This document shows positions 26,942 to 32,937 of a stretch of DNA of 32,937 nt, piece after piece (within the stretch, counting starts at the first letter, position 1; each line of letters opens with the position of its first letter). The stretch lies in NCBI GenBank assembly GCA_049323835.1, contig JBMOOJ010000015.1, forward strand, positions 1-32,937. Direction: 5' to 3'. The position numbers and the translations under genes are program-made. The notes under the pieces were generated by a model. That model made no database searches and was not told the DNA's origin. It saw only the letters and a program-made list of their open reading frames with translations. The stretch comes from SG-bin9 sp049323835 (GTDB lineage: Bacteria > Pseudomonadota > Alphaproteobacteria > Rhizobiales > Xanthobacteraceae).

Positions 26942-27766
26942 CTATTTAAGCGATGCCGCGATCTCGCGCATCGCCGCCGCGGTCGCTTCGTCCGCCGGGA
27001 AAAAGGTTTCCAGCGCCATTTCCGAGAGTGTGATGTCGACCGGCGTGCCGAATACCATCGTCGTCGAGATGAAGCTCAGCACCGCGCCGTTGAAGTTGAT
27101 CTGGAACGGGATCGCCACCGATTCCATCGGCCGGCGATCGCGCGCGGTGCGCGCCGGGATCGGATAGCCTTTCAACTCCTCGTACAACTTGATCAGCTGC
27201 ACGTCGGCCGTTGCATCGATCTGACGCCGCAGCCGCTCGAGCAGATGCCCGCACCACTCCGCAAGGTTGACCGTGATCGGCGCGAGGCCCTCCGGATGAA
27301 AGGCGAGCCGCATCACGTTGACCGGCGGCGTCAGCAGCTTCGGCGACACACCAGCCAGCATCGGCGCGACCATCGCGTTCGCCGCCATCAGGTTCCAGTG
27401 CCGGTCAACCGCGAGCGCCGGATACGGCTCGTGCCCTTTGAGGACAACCTGGACGGCGTCGCGCACAGCCTTCAGCGCCGGATCGTCGAGCGGGCGCTGC
27501 GGAAACGCCGGCGCAAATCCTGCCGCGACGAGCAGCACGTTGCGCTCGCGCAGCGGCACGTCGAGCCGCTCGGCCAGCCGCATCACCATGTCGCGTGACG
27601 GCGCCGCGCGTCCCGTCTCGATGAAGGAGAGATGCCGCGTCGAAATCTCGGCGTCATTGGCAAGATCCATCTGGCTGAGATGCCGGCGCTGCCGCCATTC
27701 GCGGAGGTGATCGCCGATGTTGACCGGGGCGCTGACGGGCCGCGCCAAAACCTGTGCTGTGCTCAT
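26942..27766 (-). CDS. XRE-family regulator with MmyB-like ligand-binding domain
   Basis: A 274-residue regulator. The HTH_3 domain (about 19-74) includes HLREWRQRRHLSQMDLANDA and TRHLSFIETGRAAPSRD, and the C-terminal MmyB-like domain (about 105-270) includes YPALAVDRHWNLMAANAM; that domain is thought to bind fatty-acid-like ligands. The frame reaches 27796, but the ATG at 27766 fits the family and has a weak TAGG site. It is divergent from a two-gene operon, and a 25-bp palindrome between them is the probable operator. Confidence 0.9.
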   Translation of the reverse strand: MSTAQVLARPVSAPVNIGDHLREWRQRRHLSQMDLANDAEISTRHLSFIETGRAAPSRDMVMRLAERLDVPLRERNVLLVAAGFAPAFPQRPLDDPALKAVRDAVQVVLKGHEPYPALAVDRHWNLMAANAMVAPMLAGVSPKLLTPPVNVMRLAFHPEGLAPITVNLAEWCGHLLERLRRQIDATADVQLIKLYEELKGYPIPARTARDRRPMESVAIPFQINFNGAVLSFISTTMVFGTPVDITLSEMALETFFPADEATAAAMREIAASLK

Positions 27767-27797
27767 GGTGGAAAACCTACCATGCAGAATCCGCACG

Positions 27798-27822
27798 TTC
27801 CATGACCTGCCAGGTAATGGAA
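27798..27822. promoter_or_regulatory. Operator palindrome of the XRE/MmyB regulator
   Basis: TTCCATGACCTG (27798-27809), a central C, and CAGGTAATGGAA (27811-27822) are inverted arms with one mismatched pair. It lies 32 bases from the XRE start and 73 from the divergent gene start, positioned to control both. Confidence 0.7.
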
Positions 27823-27894
27823 ACGGGTCCCTCTCCCGCGCATCTTCACGCCCATGGTCGTGGCGGTTTCCGCCGAAAACGGCAGGAGAAGGTG

Positions 27895-28131
27895 ATGAAA
27901 AGTCTCGTTTTGGCCGGTGAGTTCGCCCGCTCGACGCTCGCGATCGAAGCGCGGTGGCTGTTCCGGCTCGCGCTGCGGTCGATGGCCCGCTCGCTCAATG
28001 TGCCGGAGTCCGTCGCGGCCCAGATTGCCGCATTCGCCGTCGCTTACGTCAGCGAAGTCGAACGCAAAGCCGCGCTCGTCTGCCCGCGCCGCGTCTGGCG
28101 CGAACTCAACGCCCGATCGCCCAAGTTCTGA
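27895..28131 (+). CDS. Small hypothetical protein
   Basis: A 78-residue, mostly helical protein starting MKSLVLAGEFARSTLAIEAR. It has no clear membrane segment; helices such as SVAAQIAAFAVAYVSEVER look amphipathic. AGGAG lies 6 bases before the ATG. I recognise no family. It is the first gene of a pair divergent from the XRE regulator, with the membrane protein gene 41 bases downstream. Confidence 0.7.
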   Translation: MKSLVLAGEFARSTLAIEARWLFRLALRSMARSLNVPESVAAQIAAFAVAYVSEVERKAALVCPRRVWRELNARSPKF

Positions 28132-28172
28132 ACCTCAAACCCGACCTCAACGATCAACCAAGGAGAACCGTC

Positions 28173-28574
28173 ATGATCAATCCGTCCCTTCTGCTTCGCC
28201 GCGCCCTCCAGCTCGACACGCTTGCGACTGGCGCCATGGCCATCCTGCTCACCTTCGGTGCGGGATATCTCGCCTCGTTCCTGAACCTGCCGGAAACGTT
28301 CCTGCGAATTTCCGGCGTGGCCCTGATCGGCTGGACCGCGATCGTCGGCTTTCTCGCCACCCGCGATGTGATGTCGAAGGCCATCGTCTGGGCCGTGATC
28401 GCCGGCAACGCGGTGTGGACCATCGACAGCCTGGCGCTGCTGGCGACGAGCTGGATCGCGCCGAACACGCTCGGGGTCGCCTTCATCGTGATGCAGGCGG
28501 TTGCGGTCGGCCTGTTCGCCGAATTGCAGTACATGGGCCTGCGCAAGAGCGAGGGCGTGGCAGCGGCGCGGTAA
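28173..28574 (+). CDS. Four-pass membrane protein of unknown function
   Basis: A 133-residue protein with four predicted membrane helices (about 14-36, 44-62, 66-92, 98-120) and a short basic C-terminus. Start MINPSLLLRRALQLDTL has AGGAG (28161-28165) 7 bases upstream. No catalytic motif is visible. Its position with the 78-residue gene opposite a MmyB-type regulator suggests a membrane-lipid or stress-related role, which is inference only. Confidence 0.85.
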   Translation: MINPSLLLRRALQLDTLATGAMAILLTFGAGYLASFLNLPETFLRISGVALIGWTAIVGFLATRDVMSKAIVWAVIAGNAVWTIDSLALLATSWIAPNTLGVAFIVMQAVAVGLFAELQYMGLRKSEGVAAAR

Positions 28575-28589
28575 GCGTTCACATCAACT

Positions 28590-28680
28590 CGTCATGCCCG
28601 GCCTTGTGCCGGGCATCCACGTCTTTCAGGACAGGTCAAGAAAGGGAGGCGTGGATGGCCGGGACAAGCCCGGCCATGAC
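28590..28680. repeat. CATGCCCGG-family intergenic repeat, copy 4
   Basis: Runs from CGTCATGCCCGG to CCCGGCCATGAC with inner arms CATCCACGTCTTT and GGCGTGGATG. It lies between convergent genes and may end both transcripts. Confidence 0.88.
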
Positions 28681-28692
28681 AATCACTTACGC

Positions 28693-29238
28693 CTACGTCT
28701 TCTTCGCCTTGCGCGGCTTCGCTGCACCGTTCAGCGCATGGCCGTTCAACTTGGCCTTCTGCGCCTTCTTCCCGGCGCGAACTTTCGCCCGCTTCTTCTT
28801 GGCGCGCTCCTCGGCCTTCAACGCCTTGCGCTTGGCCACGCACTTCACGCACAGGCACCCGATCGGCTTCAGGAACTCTTTGAAGTAGTCGGTGCCGTAG
28901 TCGTAATTGATCTCGTCGCCCGGTTCGATGTTCCGGATCGCGCGGATGAAGACCTTGCGCTCGCGCTCGCGGACGTCGGATTCCGCGTTCGGCCGGCAGG
29001 AATGATTGATGTAGCGGGCGATGTTCTTGCGCACCGAGCCGTCGATGGTCCAGCGGCTGTTGATCTCGAACAGGTACTTGTTTTCGATCGCATCATGCTT
29101 CTCGATCCGCGAATCCAGCATCGGACCGGTGTAGCGGATGATCCGCGTGCCCTTCTTGATCGGCTTGAGAGCGAAAAGGCCAAGTCCGGTACGGGAACGG
29201 CCGACGCGGTAATAGCTACGAGGCAACAAGGAGGGCAT
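28693..29238 (-). CDS. SET-domain protein-lysine methyltransferase with lysine-rich tail
   Basis: A 181-residue protein transferring methyl groups from SAM to lysine. The SET domain (about 9-118) has the SAM loop TGLGLFA (17-23), the pseudoknot pair NHSCRPN (78-84) and EINYDYG (109-115), and Tyr112/Tyr114 as active-site candidates. A post-SET cysteine cluster follows (C128-x-C130-xx-C133), which with Cys81 could hold zinc as in eukaryotic enzymes. Residues 134-181 form a Lys/Ala-rich tail (KKKRAKVRAGKKAQKAK) like histone H1-type bacterial proteins, suggesting DNA binding. Substrate unknown. ATG at 29238 is the only good start. Confidence 0.9.
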   Translation of the reverse strand: MPSLLPRSYYRVGRSRTGLGLFALKPIKKGTRIIRYTGPMLDSRIEKHDAIENKYLFEINSRWTIDGSVRKNIARYINHSCRPNAESDVRERERKVFIRAIRNIEPGDEINYDYGTDYFKEFLKPIGCLCVKCVAKRKALKAEERAKKKRAKVRAGKKAQKAKLNGHALNGAAKPRKAKKT

Positions 29239-29454
29239 GGCAGAGCGGATACTTCAGCATTGACGGGTGGTAAGGTCCGTCCTCTAGCGCGATTCCGGCC
29301 CAAAAGTAATGCCTTTCGGCACGCGGAACAGAACCATCCCCACCCTTGCAGCGGCATATGACAGAGATGCTATGATCGAGCCGGACCGCTATCATGCTGC
29401 CGGCAAACCCGGCCGCGCCACCAGGCTCGCGCTGACCTCGGAATAAATCCGGCT

Positions 29455-29506
29455 CGTCATCCTGAGGCACGAGCCAACGGGTCCGGCCTCGCACCTCAGG
29501 GTGACG
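29455..29506. repeat. CGTCATCCTGAGG palindromic repeat
   Basis: CGTCATCCTGAGG (29455-29467) and CCTCAGGGTGACG (29494-29506) are inverted arms with one mismatch. It lies just after the DUF429 gene. The rest of 29239-29521 shows no gene. Confidence 0.8.
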
Positions 29507-29521
29507 GCACAGCTCTTTCCC

Positions 29522-30217
29522 TCAATACCAGATCTGCATCGGTAACCCTGTCGCATCCCTCGGCACCTTCCCGCGCGGCACGACACGCCTGGTGCTGAAA
29601 TCCCGGGCCGCAATCGCCATCGCGCAAGCATCAAGAATGTCGTCGGGTTTGGCGCCGCTGCCGCGCGGGCGATTGCCGCACCACGCTTCGATATCCTTGA
29701 ACCCGTCACGCTTGAGCAGCGCAATCCGCAGATCGATCCCGGCTCGATCGCGCTTGCGCGGCACCGGCTTGTCCTTGTTCAGACGCTGGAACACCAGTTC
29801 CGGATGCGCCTCGCGGATATCGATGTCCGGATTCGCTCTCACGAATGCGTCAGCCTCGCCGAGCTTCGCCTTCAGGCCGTAGAGCTGCGCGGAGACGCCC
29901 GGCTCGCCTGCCCGCTTCAGCGCGGCATTGAGTATCGCCTGTGATCGCGCAGTCAGCACCCCTCGCCGCGCGCCGAGGAACACGCGCGATGCGTTCGCGC
30001 CCAGCAGCTTGCGGGCCTCACGGTCGCAATCGCGATAGCCGCGCTCCGGCAGTCCGATCGGCATGTCGATGGCCGCGCATTTGAAGCGCATGGTGAGGAG
30101 CGCATCGAGCGCCGACGCCTTGCCGTCCGGCGTCAGAAAACGAATCGCGCGCGCGCGTCCGCTGATGCGCACTGCCACCCATCCGTTCCTGCAACCATCC
30201 AGTCCCACCACCGCCAT
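29522..30217 (-). CDS. DUF429 family protein (predicted RNase H-fold nuclease)
   Basis: A 231-residue protein matching DUF429: GLDGCRNGWVAV (5-16) with the first acidic residue Asp7, then AIDMPIGLPERGYRDCDREAR near 50, LTARSQAILN, and DDILDACAMAIAAR near 190-203 with a late acidic pair. The fold is predicted RNase H-like and the acidic residues could bind metal, but no reaction is known to me. The ATG at 30217 lacks a clear Shine-Dalgarno. It lies 283 bases upstream of the SET gene in the same direction. Confidence 0.88.
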   Translation of the reverse strand: MAVVGLDGCRNGWVAVRISGRARAIRFLTPDGKASALDALLTMRFKCAAIDMPIGLPERGYRDCDREARKLLGANASRVFLGARRGVLTARSQAILNAALKRAGEPGVSAQLYGLKAKLGEADAFVRANPDIDIREAHPELVFQRLNKDKPVPRKRDRAGIDLRIALLKRDGFKDIEAWCGNRPRGSGAKPDDILDACAMAIAARDFSTRRVVPRGKVPRDATGLPMQIWY

Positions 30218-30277
30218 GGCGGTCAGATAGCCGCCGTTGCACCATCCCTGTCAACGCAGTCCGGCGCAACAGAACGT

Positions 30278-31024
30278 TCAGGAGACGGAGCCCGAGGTCG
30301 GGATCGGTGTCTTCGATTTCAGCATCGCCCGCATGAGCGCAGTGACATCGGTGCCCGGTGGCAGCCGTTCGAGAATATGCTTGAAACGGCCGTGCTGGGC
30401 GAGAATCGCAAACCCGTGCACCATCGACCATGTGCGCACCATGTCGGCGGCCTGCGGCAACGACAGCGCGGCCGTGTTGATGTTCTCGTGCCGCATCGTC
30501 GCCACCGCACCGGCGAAATTGCGGAACGATGCCATCACCGCTTCCTGCAATGCGGGCCGCTGCATATCGAGCCGCTCGGCCCGGAACATCAGCTGGAATA
30601 GTCCAGGATGCTTCAGCGCGAACATCACGTAAGCCTCTCCCGTCGCGTCGAACGAGGCGTCGGGAGCGGGCGCGGCCGCACGCGCCTGCGCGAGCGCCGC
30701 GTTGAACTTGCGATAGCCGACGGCCGCGAGTTCGCTCAACAGGCCCGTGAGATCGCCGAAGTGATGCGTCGGCGCAGCGTGCGACACGCCCGCCTCGCGC
30801 GCGGCGGCGCGCAACGTCAGCCCCTGAAGCCCGTCGCGTTCGATAATCCGCTCGGCCGCCTCCAGCAGCGCCGTCGGCAGGTCGCCGTGGTGGTAGGGGC
30901 CCTCGGAGGGCTTCGGCTTCGGCTTTCCGGCGGCTTTCGCGGCAACCGGGCGTGTCCCCGCCTTCTGCCGGGCAGCGGCCAAATCCTTGCCTGATTTCGC
31001 TTTTTTCAGATTCCTTGCAGCCAT
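30278..31024 (-). CDS. TetR/AcrR-family repressor with WHG-type C-terminal domain
   Basis: A 248-residue repressor. The HTH lies at about 69-92 (LTLRAAAREAGVSHAAPTHHFG), and the C-terminal domain carries FALKHPGLFQLMF, typical of the WHG/TetR_C_33 group. Before the HTH is an unusual 45-residue Lys/Ala/Pro-rich extension (KKAKSGKDLAAARQKA, GKPKPKPS). ATG at 31024 is preferred; ATG at 31045 would add seven residues but overlaps an operator. Two matching operators lie between it and the divergent membrane genes, so autoregulation and control of those genes are likely. Confidence 0.9.
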   Translation of the reverse strand: MAARNLKKAKSGKDLAAARQKAGTRPVAAKAAGKPKPKPSEGPYHHGDLPTALLEAAERIIERDGLQGLTLRAAAREAGVSHAAPTHHFGDLTGLLSELAAVGYRKFNAALAQARAAAPAPDASFDATGEAYVMFALKHPGLFQLMFRAERLDMQRPALQEAVMASFRNFAGAVATMRHENINTAALSLPQAADMVRTWSMVHGFAILAQHGRFKHILERLPPGTDVTALMRAMLKSKTPIPTSGSVS

Positions 31025-31043
31025 GGGGACATCATGCTCCAAC

Positions 31044-31062
31044 ATCTTTACATCGTCAAGAT
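31044..31062. promoter_or_regulatory. TetR operator 1
   Basis: ATCTTTAC (31044-31051), ATC, GTCAAGAT (31055-31062): the same dyad as operator 2 with one mismatch. It lies 20 bases upstream of the tetR start, placed to block its own promoter or leader. Confidence 0.75.
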
Positions 31063-31067
31063 TTTGC

Positions 31068-31096
31068 TTGACCCGGCATCTGGAAACGCCTAATTC
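31068..31096 (+). promoter_or_regulatory. Possible promoter of the membrane-protein pair
   Basis: TTGACC (31068-31073) is a good -35; TAATTC (31091-31096), 17 bases on, is a weak -10. Operator 2 would then cover the start site. Tentative. Confidence 0.4.
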
Positions 31097-31097
31097 T

Positions 31098-31116
31098 ATC
31101 TTTACGATGTAAAGAT
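31098..31116. promoter_or_regulatory. TetR operator 2
   Basis: ATCTTTAC (31098-31105), GAT, GTAAAGAT (31109-31116): a perfect dyad 18 bases before the divergent gene and exactly 54 bases (about five helical turns) from operator 1. Confidence 0.8.
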
Positions 31117-31133
31117 CAGACCCGGGAACGCCC

Positions 31134-31715
31134 ATGGCCATCTTCCTGTCGCTCGCTCCCTTCGGCGCCTTCAGCCTGCTGCTGCTGTTGACCACCGCCG
31201 CCGCCAGCGCATCCGCCGCGGCTGCGGTCGCCATCCTCGCGATCATCCACGACATCGTCCGAGGCAACTCGATCAAGATTTTCGCGGCCGGCACCGTGCT
31301 CATGTTCGGCGCGATGGCCATCTACTTCTCGGCTACCGGCGCCGAATGGAGCGATCTCGGCGTCCGCATTGCGGTCGATCTCGGCGTGATCATCATCGCG
31401 CTGTTCTCGCTCGCGGTGCGCGTCCCCTTCACGCTGCAGTATGCGCGGGAGAGCGTCGATGCCGAAACGCGCGCGCTGCCCGCGTTCGTCACCGCGAACT
31501 ACGTGATGACGTGGGTGTGGGCCGCCGCCGCAGCTCTCATGCTTGTCGCGAATCTGACGATGATCTATCTGCCGAGCGCGCCGCTCTGGCTGGGCCTGGC
31601 GATCGTGTTCGGCCTGCGCAACGCCGCGCTCTGGTTCACCAACTGGTATCCGGATCACCTGCGCCACATCCAGGACAAGCGCACGGCCGCGCAGACGCCC
31701 GCCCCCGCTCGATAA
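31134..31715 (+). CDS. Multi-pass membrane protein, TetR-controlled
   Basis: A 193-residue protein with about five or six hydrophobic segments (roughly 5-42, 47-67, 78-97, 120-143, 147-165) and a hydrophilic tail. The loop VRVPFTLQYARESVDAETRALP looks conserved-type but I do not recognise a family. GGGAACG before the ATG is a weak ribosome-binding site. The next gene starts 28 bases downstream, so the two form an operon, probably repressed by the divergent TetR protein. Confidence 0.85.
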   Translation: MAIFLSLAPFGAFSLLLLLTTAAASASAAAAVAILAIIHDIVRGNSIKIFAAGTVLMFGAMAIYFSATGAEWSDLGVRIAVDLGVIIIALFSLAVRVPFTLQYARESVDAETRALPAFVTANYVMTWVWAAAAALMLVANLTMIYLPSAPLWLGLAIVFGLRNAALWFTNWYPDHLRHIQDKRTAAQTPAPAR

Positions 31716-31743
31716 ACCCGCCTGCCCGGAAACATTTTCGTCC

Positions 31744-32349
31744 ATGAAGACCGTCTTCGCCCAGCTTGCTTTCGATTTCTTCTCGACGATCGTCTTCCTG
31801 GTCATCTATCTCGCGACCGGAAACGTCGTGCTCGCGACGGTCATCGCCATTGCCGGCGCGATCGCGCAGTTCGTCTATGCGCGCATCAAGGGCAAGACGC
31901 TGGACATCATGAGCTGGGCGAGCCTCGGGCTCGTCATCGTGCTGGGTTTGATGACGCTGATCACCCACGATTCGCGCTTCGTCCTGATGAAGCCGAGCAT
32001 CGGCCATTTCGCCATCGGTGTGATCATGCTGCGCCCCGGCTGGATGCTGCGTTACATGCCGCCGTTCGTCATCGAACACATTCCCCACCTTGCCTATGCC
32101 GCGGGCTACGTGTGGGCGGCGTTAATGTTTGCGATAGGAATCGGCAATATCGCTGTCGCCTGGACCGGCGATCTCAAGCTGTGGGCATTTTATGCCTCGG
32201 TGGTGGCACTGGGCGCCAAGATTGTTGCGTTCGCGGTCCAGTACGGGGTTTTTCGTGTTCTGATCACCCGCAAGATCAGGCGGGAGCGCGAAGCGTCGGC
32301 ATTAACCCAAAGCCGATCACAAAATAGCGAGCAGGCTTTGGAAACCTGA
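31744..32349 (+). CDS. YciB/IspZ-like septation-associated membrane protein
   Basis: A 201-residue inner-membrane protein with about five or six helices. FDFFSTIVFLVIY (10-22), then a YARIKGKTLDIMSW loop and LMTLITHDSRFVLMKPSI (69-86), match the YciB (inner membrane-spanning, septation protein A) pattern. YciB affects envelope integrity and cell length in E. coli. Alphaproteobacteria normally carry a housekeeping copy elsewhere, so this TetR-linked one may be a divergent paralog with another job. The C-terminus is basic, then polar. Confidence 0.75.
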   Translation: MKTVFAQLAFDFFSTIVFLVIYLATGNVVLATVIAIAGAIAQFVYARIKGKTLDIMSWASLGLVIVLGLMTLITHDSRFVLMKPSIGHFAIGVIMLRPGWMLRYMPPFVIEHIPHLAYAAGYVWAALMFAIGIGNIAVAWTGDLKLWAFYASVVALGAKIVAFAVQYGVFRVLITRKIRREREASALTQSRSQNSEQALET

Positions 32350-32399
32350 GCCCCTCGAACCATATACCGCGGTGCAGCGACTAAACGCAGGCACCGGAC

Positions 32400-32867
32400 T
32401 TGAAGACAATCTGGACTAGAAAGACAAGAAACGTGACGACCACCTCGATTCAATGCCTCTTTGCCATTCGCAACGAACGGCGCGCCAACGATCTCACCGT
32501 CGAAGCTCTCGTGCGCGATATCATGGCGTCGGCTCAGGCCGCGCTTCTGAAGAGCTTCTACGCGATCTCCGAATTCTACACGGCTTATCACAAGCGACAG
32601 GAACGCCGGCGCCACCACTATCGCCGCGCCATGCGCGCGCTCAGCTTCGACAAGAAGCCGGCAAGCGATGCTGCTGTTACCGCCGCGCCCCAGATCACTG
32701 AAATCGCCGACGCGCCGCAGCTCGCCGACGCGCACATCATTCATTTTACGTCGTACAGGACCGGGCAAATCGCGAAAGCCTCTGTCCAGGACGACGCGGA
32801 TGCCATCCCGGCCGCTCACGTGTGCGACTACGCCAAATGGGCGAGCCGCAACGCCACGGCGTCGTAA
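32400..32867 (+). CDS. Hypothetical protein
   Basis: A 144- or 155-residue soluble protein I do not recognise. It may start with TTG at 32400 or GTG at 32433 (VTTTSIQCLFAIRN); neither has a strong Shine-Dalgarno. A helical middle (DIMASAQAALLKSFYAISEFYTAYHKRQERRRHHYRRAM) is strongly basic at its end; the C-terminal half is Ala/Asp-rich and acidic. The interval 32350-32399 holds no other gene. A strong hairpin follows the stop. Confidence 0.6.
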   Translation: MKTIWTRKTRNVTTTSIQCLFAIRNERRANDLTVEALVRDIMASAQAALLKSFYAISEFYTAYHKRQERRRHHYRRAMRALSFDKKPASDAAVTAAPQITEIADAPQLADAHIIHFTSYRTGQIAKASVQDDADAIPAAHVCDYAKWASRNATAS

Positions 32868-32902
32868 AGCAGCATCCCCTCTCCCGCAATCCGATACAGA
32901 CG

Positions 32903-32930
32903 ATGCGCGGCGGATCGCTCCGCCGCGCAT
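32903..32930. terminator. 12-bp GC-rich hairpin at the window end
   Basis: ATGCGCGGCGGA (32903-32914) and TCCGCCGCGCAT (32919-32930) form a perfect stem with a TCGC loop, 36 bases after the last stop codon. A T run, if any, lies beyond the window. Confidence 0.6.
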
Positions 32931-32937
32931 GCGCGTT

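Overview
The window is a high-GC alphaproteobacterial chromosome segment, most likely from the Nitrobacteraceae (Bradyrhizobium/Rhodopseudomonas/Afipia type); the genus cannot be fixed from sequence alone. The pointers are the recA, alaS and icd neighbourhood, a GTTC-N7-GTTC SOS box in front of recA, a FixK/FNR-type box, a tandem glycine riboswitch ahead of gcvT, and several short palindromic intergenic repeat families that I associate with this group. One assembly gap (10 N, 1528-1537) lies inside a repeat inside the first gene.

Layout. 1-2139: the 3' part of a YeeA/MmeI-like DNA methyltransferase, broken into by an in-frame palindromic repeat. 2467-6036 (+): isocitrate dehydrogenase, a hotdog thioesterase, a DltE-like SDR and a FixK-box-preceded universal stress protein. 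6065-9881 (-): alanyl-tRNA synthetase and polyphosphate kinase 2. 9964-14968 (+): promoter, tandem glycine riboswitch, gcvT-gcvH-gcvP and a bidirectional terminator. 15130-16218 (-): recA with its SOS box. 16.3-18.1 kb: a lower-GC stretch with two putative tiny membrane proteins, a PilZ protein and an unknown protein with a duplicated 3' end. 18371-20538 (+): a translationally coupled GNAT/JmjC-like pair, followed by hicA-hicB. 21014-23241: divergent AraC regulator and MFS exporter. 23438-26933: a redox/electrophile cluster (FrnE-like DsbA, WrbA, pirin, divergent LysR). 26942-28574: a MmyB-type XRE regulator divergent from two small genes, with a 25-bp palindrome between them. 28693-30217 (-): a SET-domain methyltransferase with a lysine-rich tail and a DUF429 protein. 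30278-32349: a TetR regulator divergent from two membrane proteins (the second YciB-like), with two matching operators between them. 32400-32867: an unknown protein, then a strong hairpin.

Most of the window is ordinary housekeeping. The best candidates for undescribed biology are the regulator-plus-operator modules (TetR/YciB-like and XRE/small membrane protein), the GNAT-JmjC pair, the SET protein with a histone-H1-like tail, and the repeat inside the methyltransferase. All product names rest on motif recognition by eye; no searches were run.
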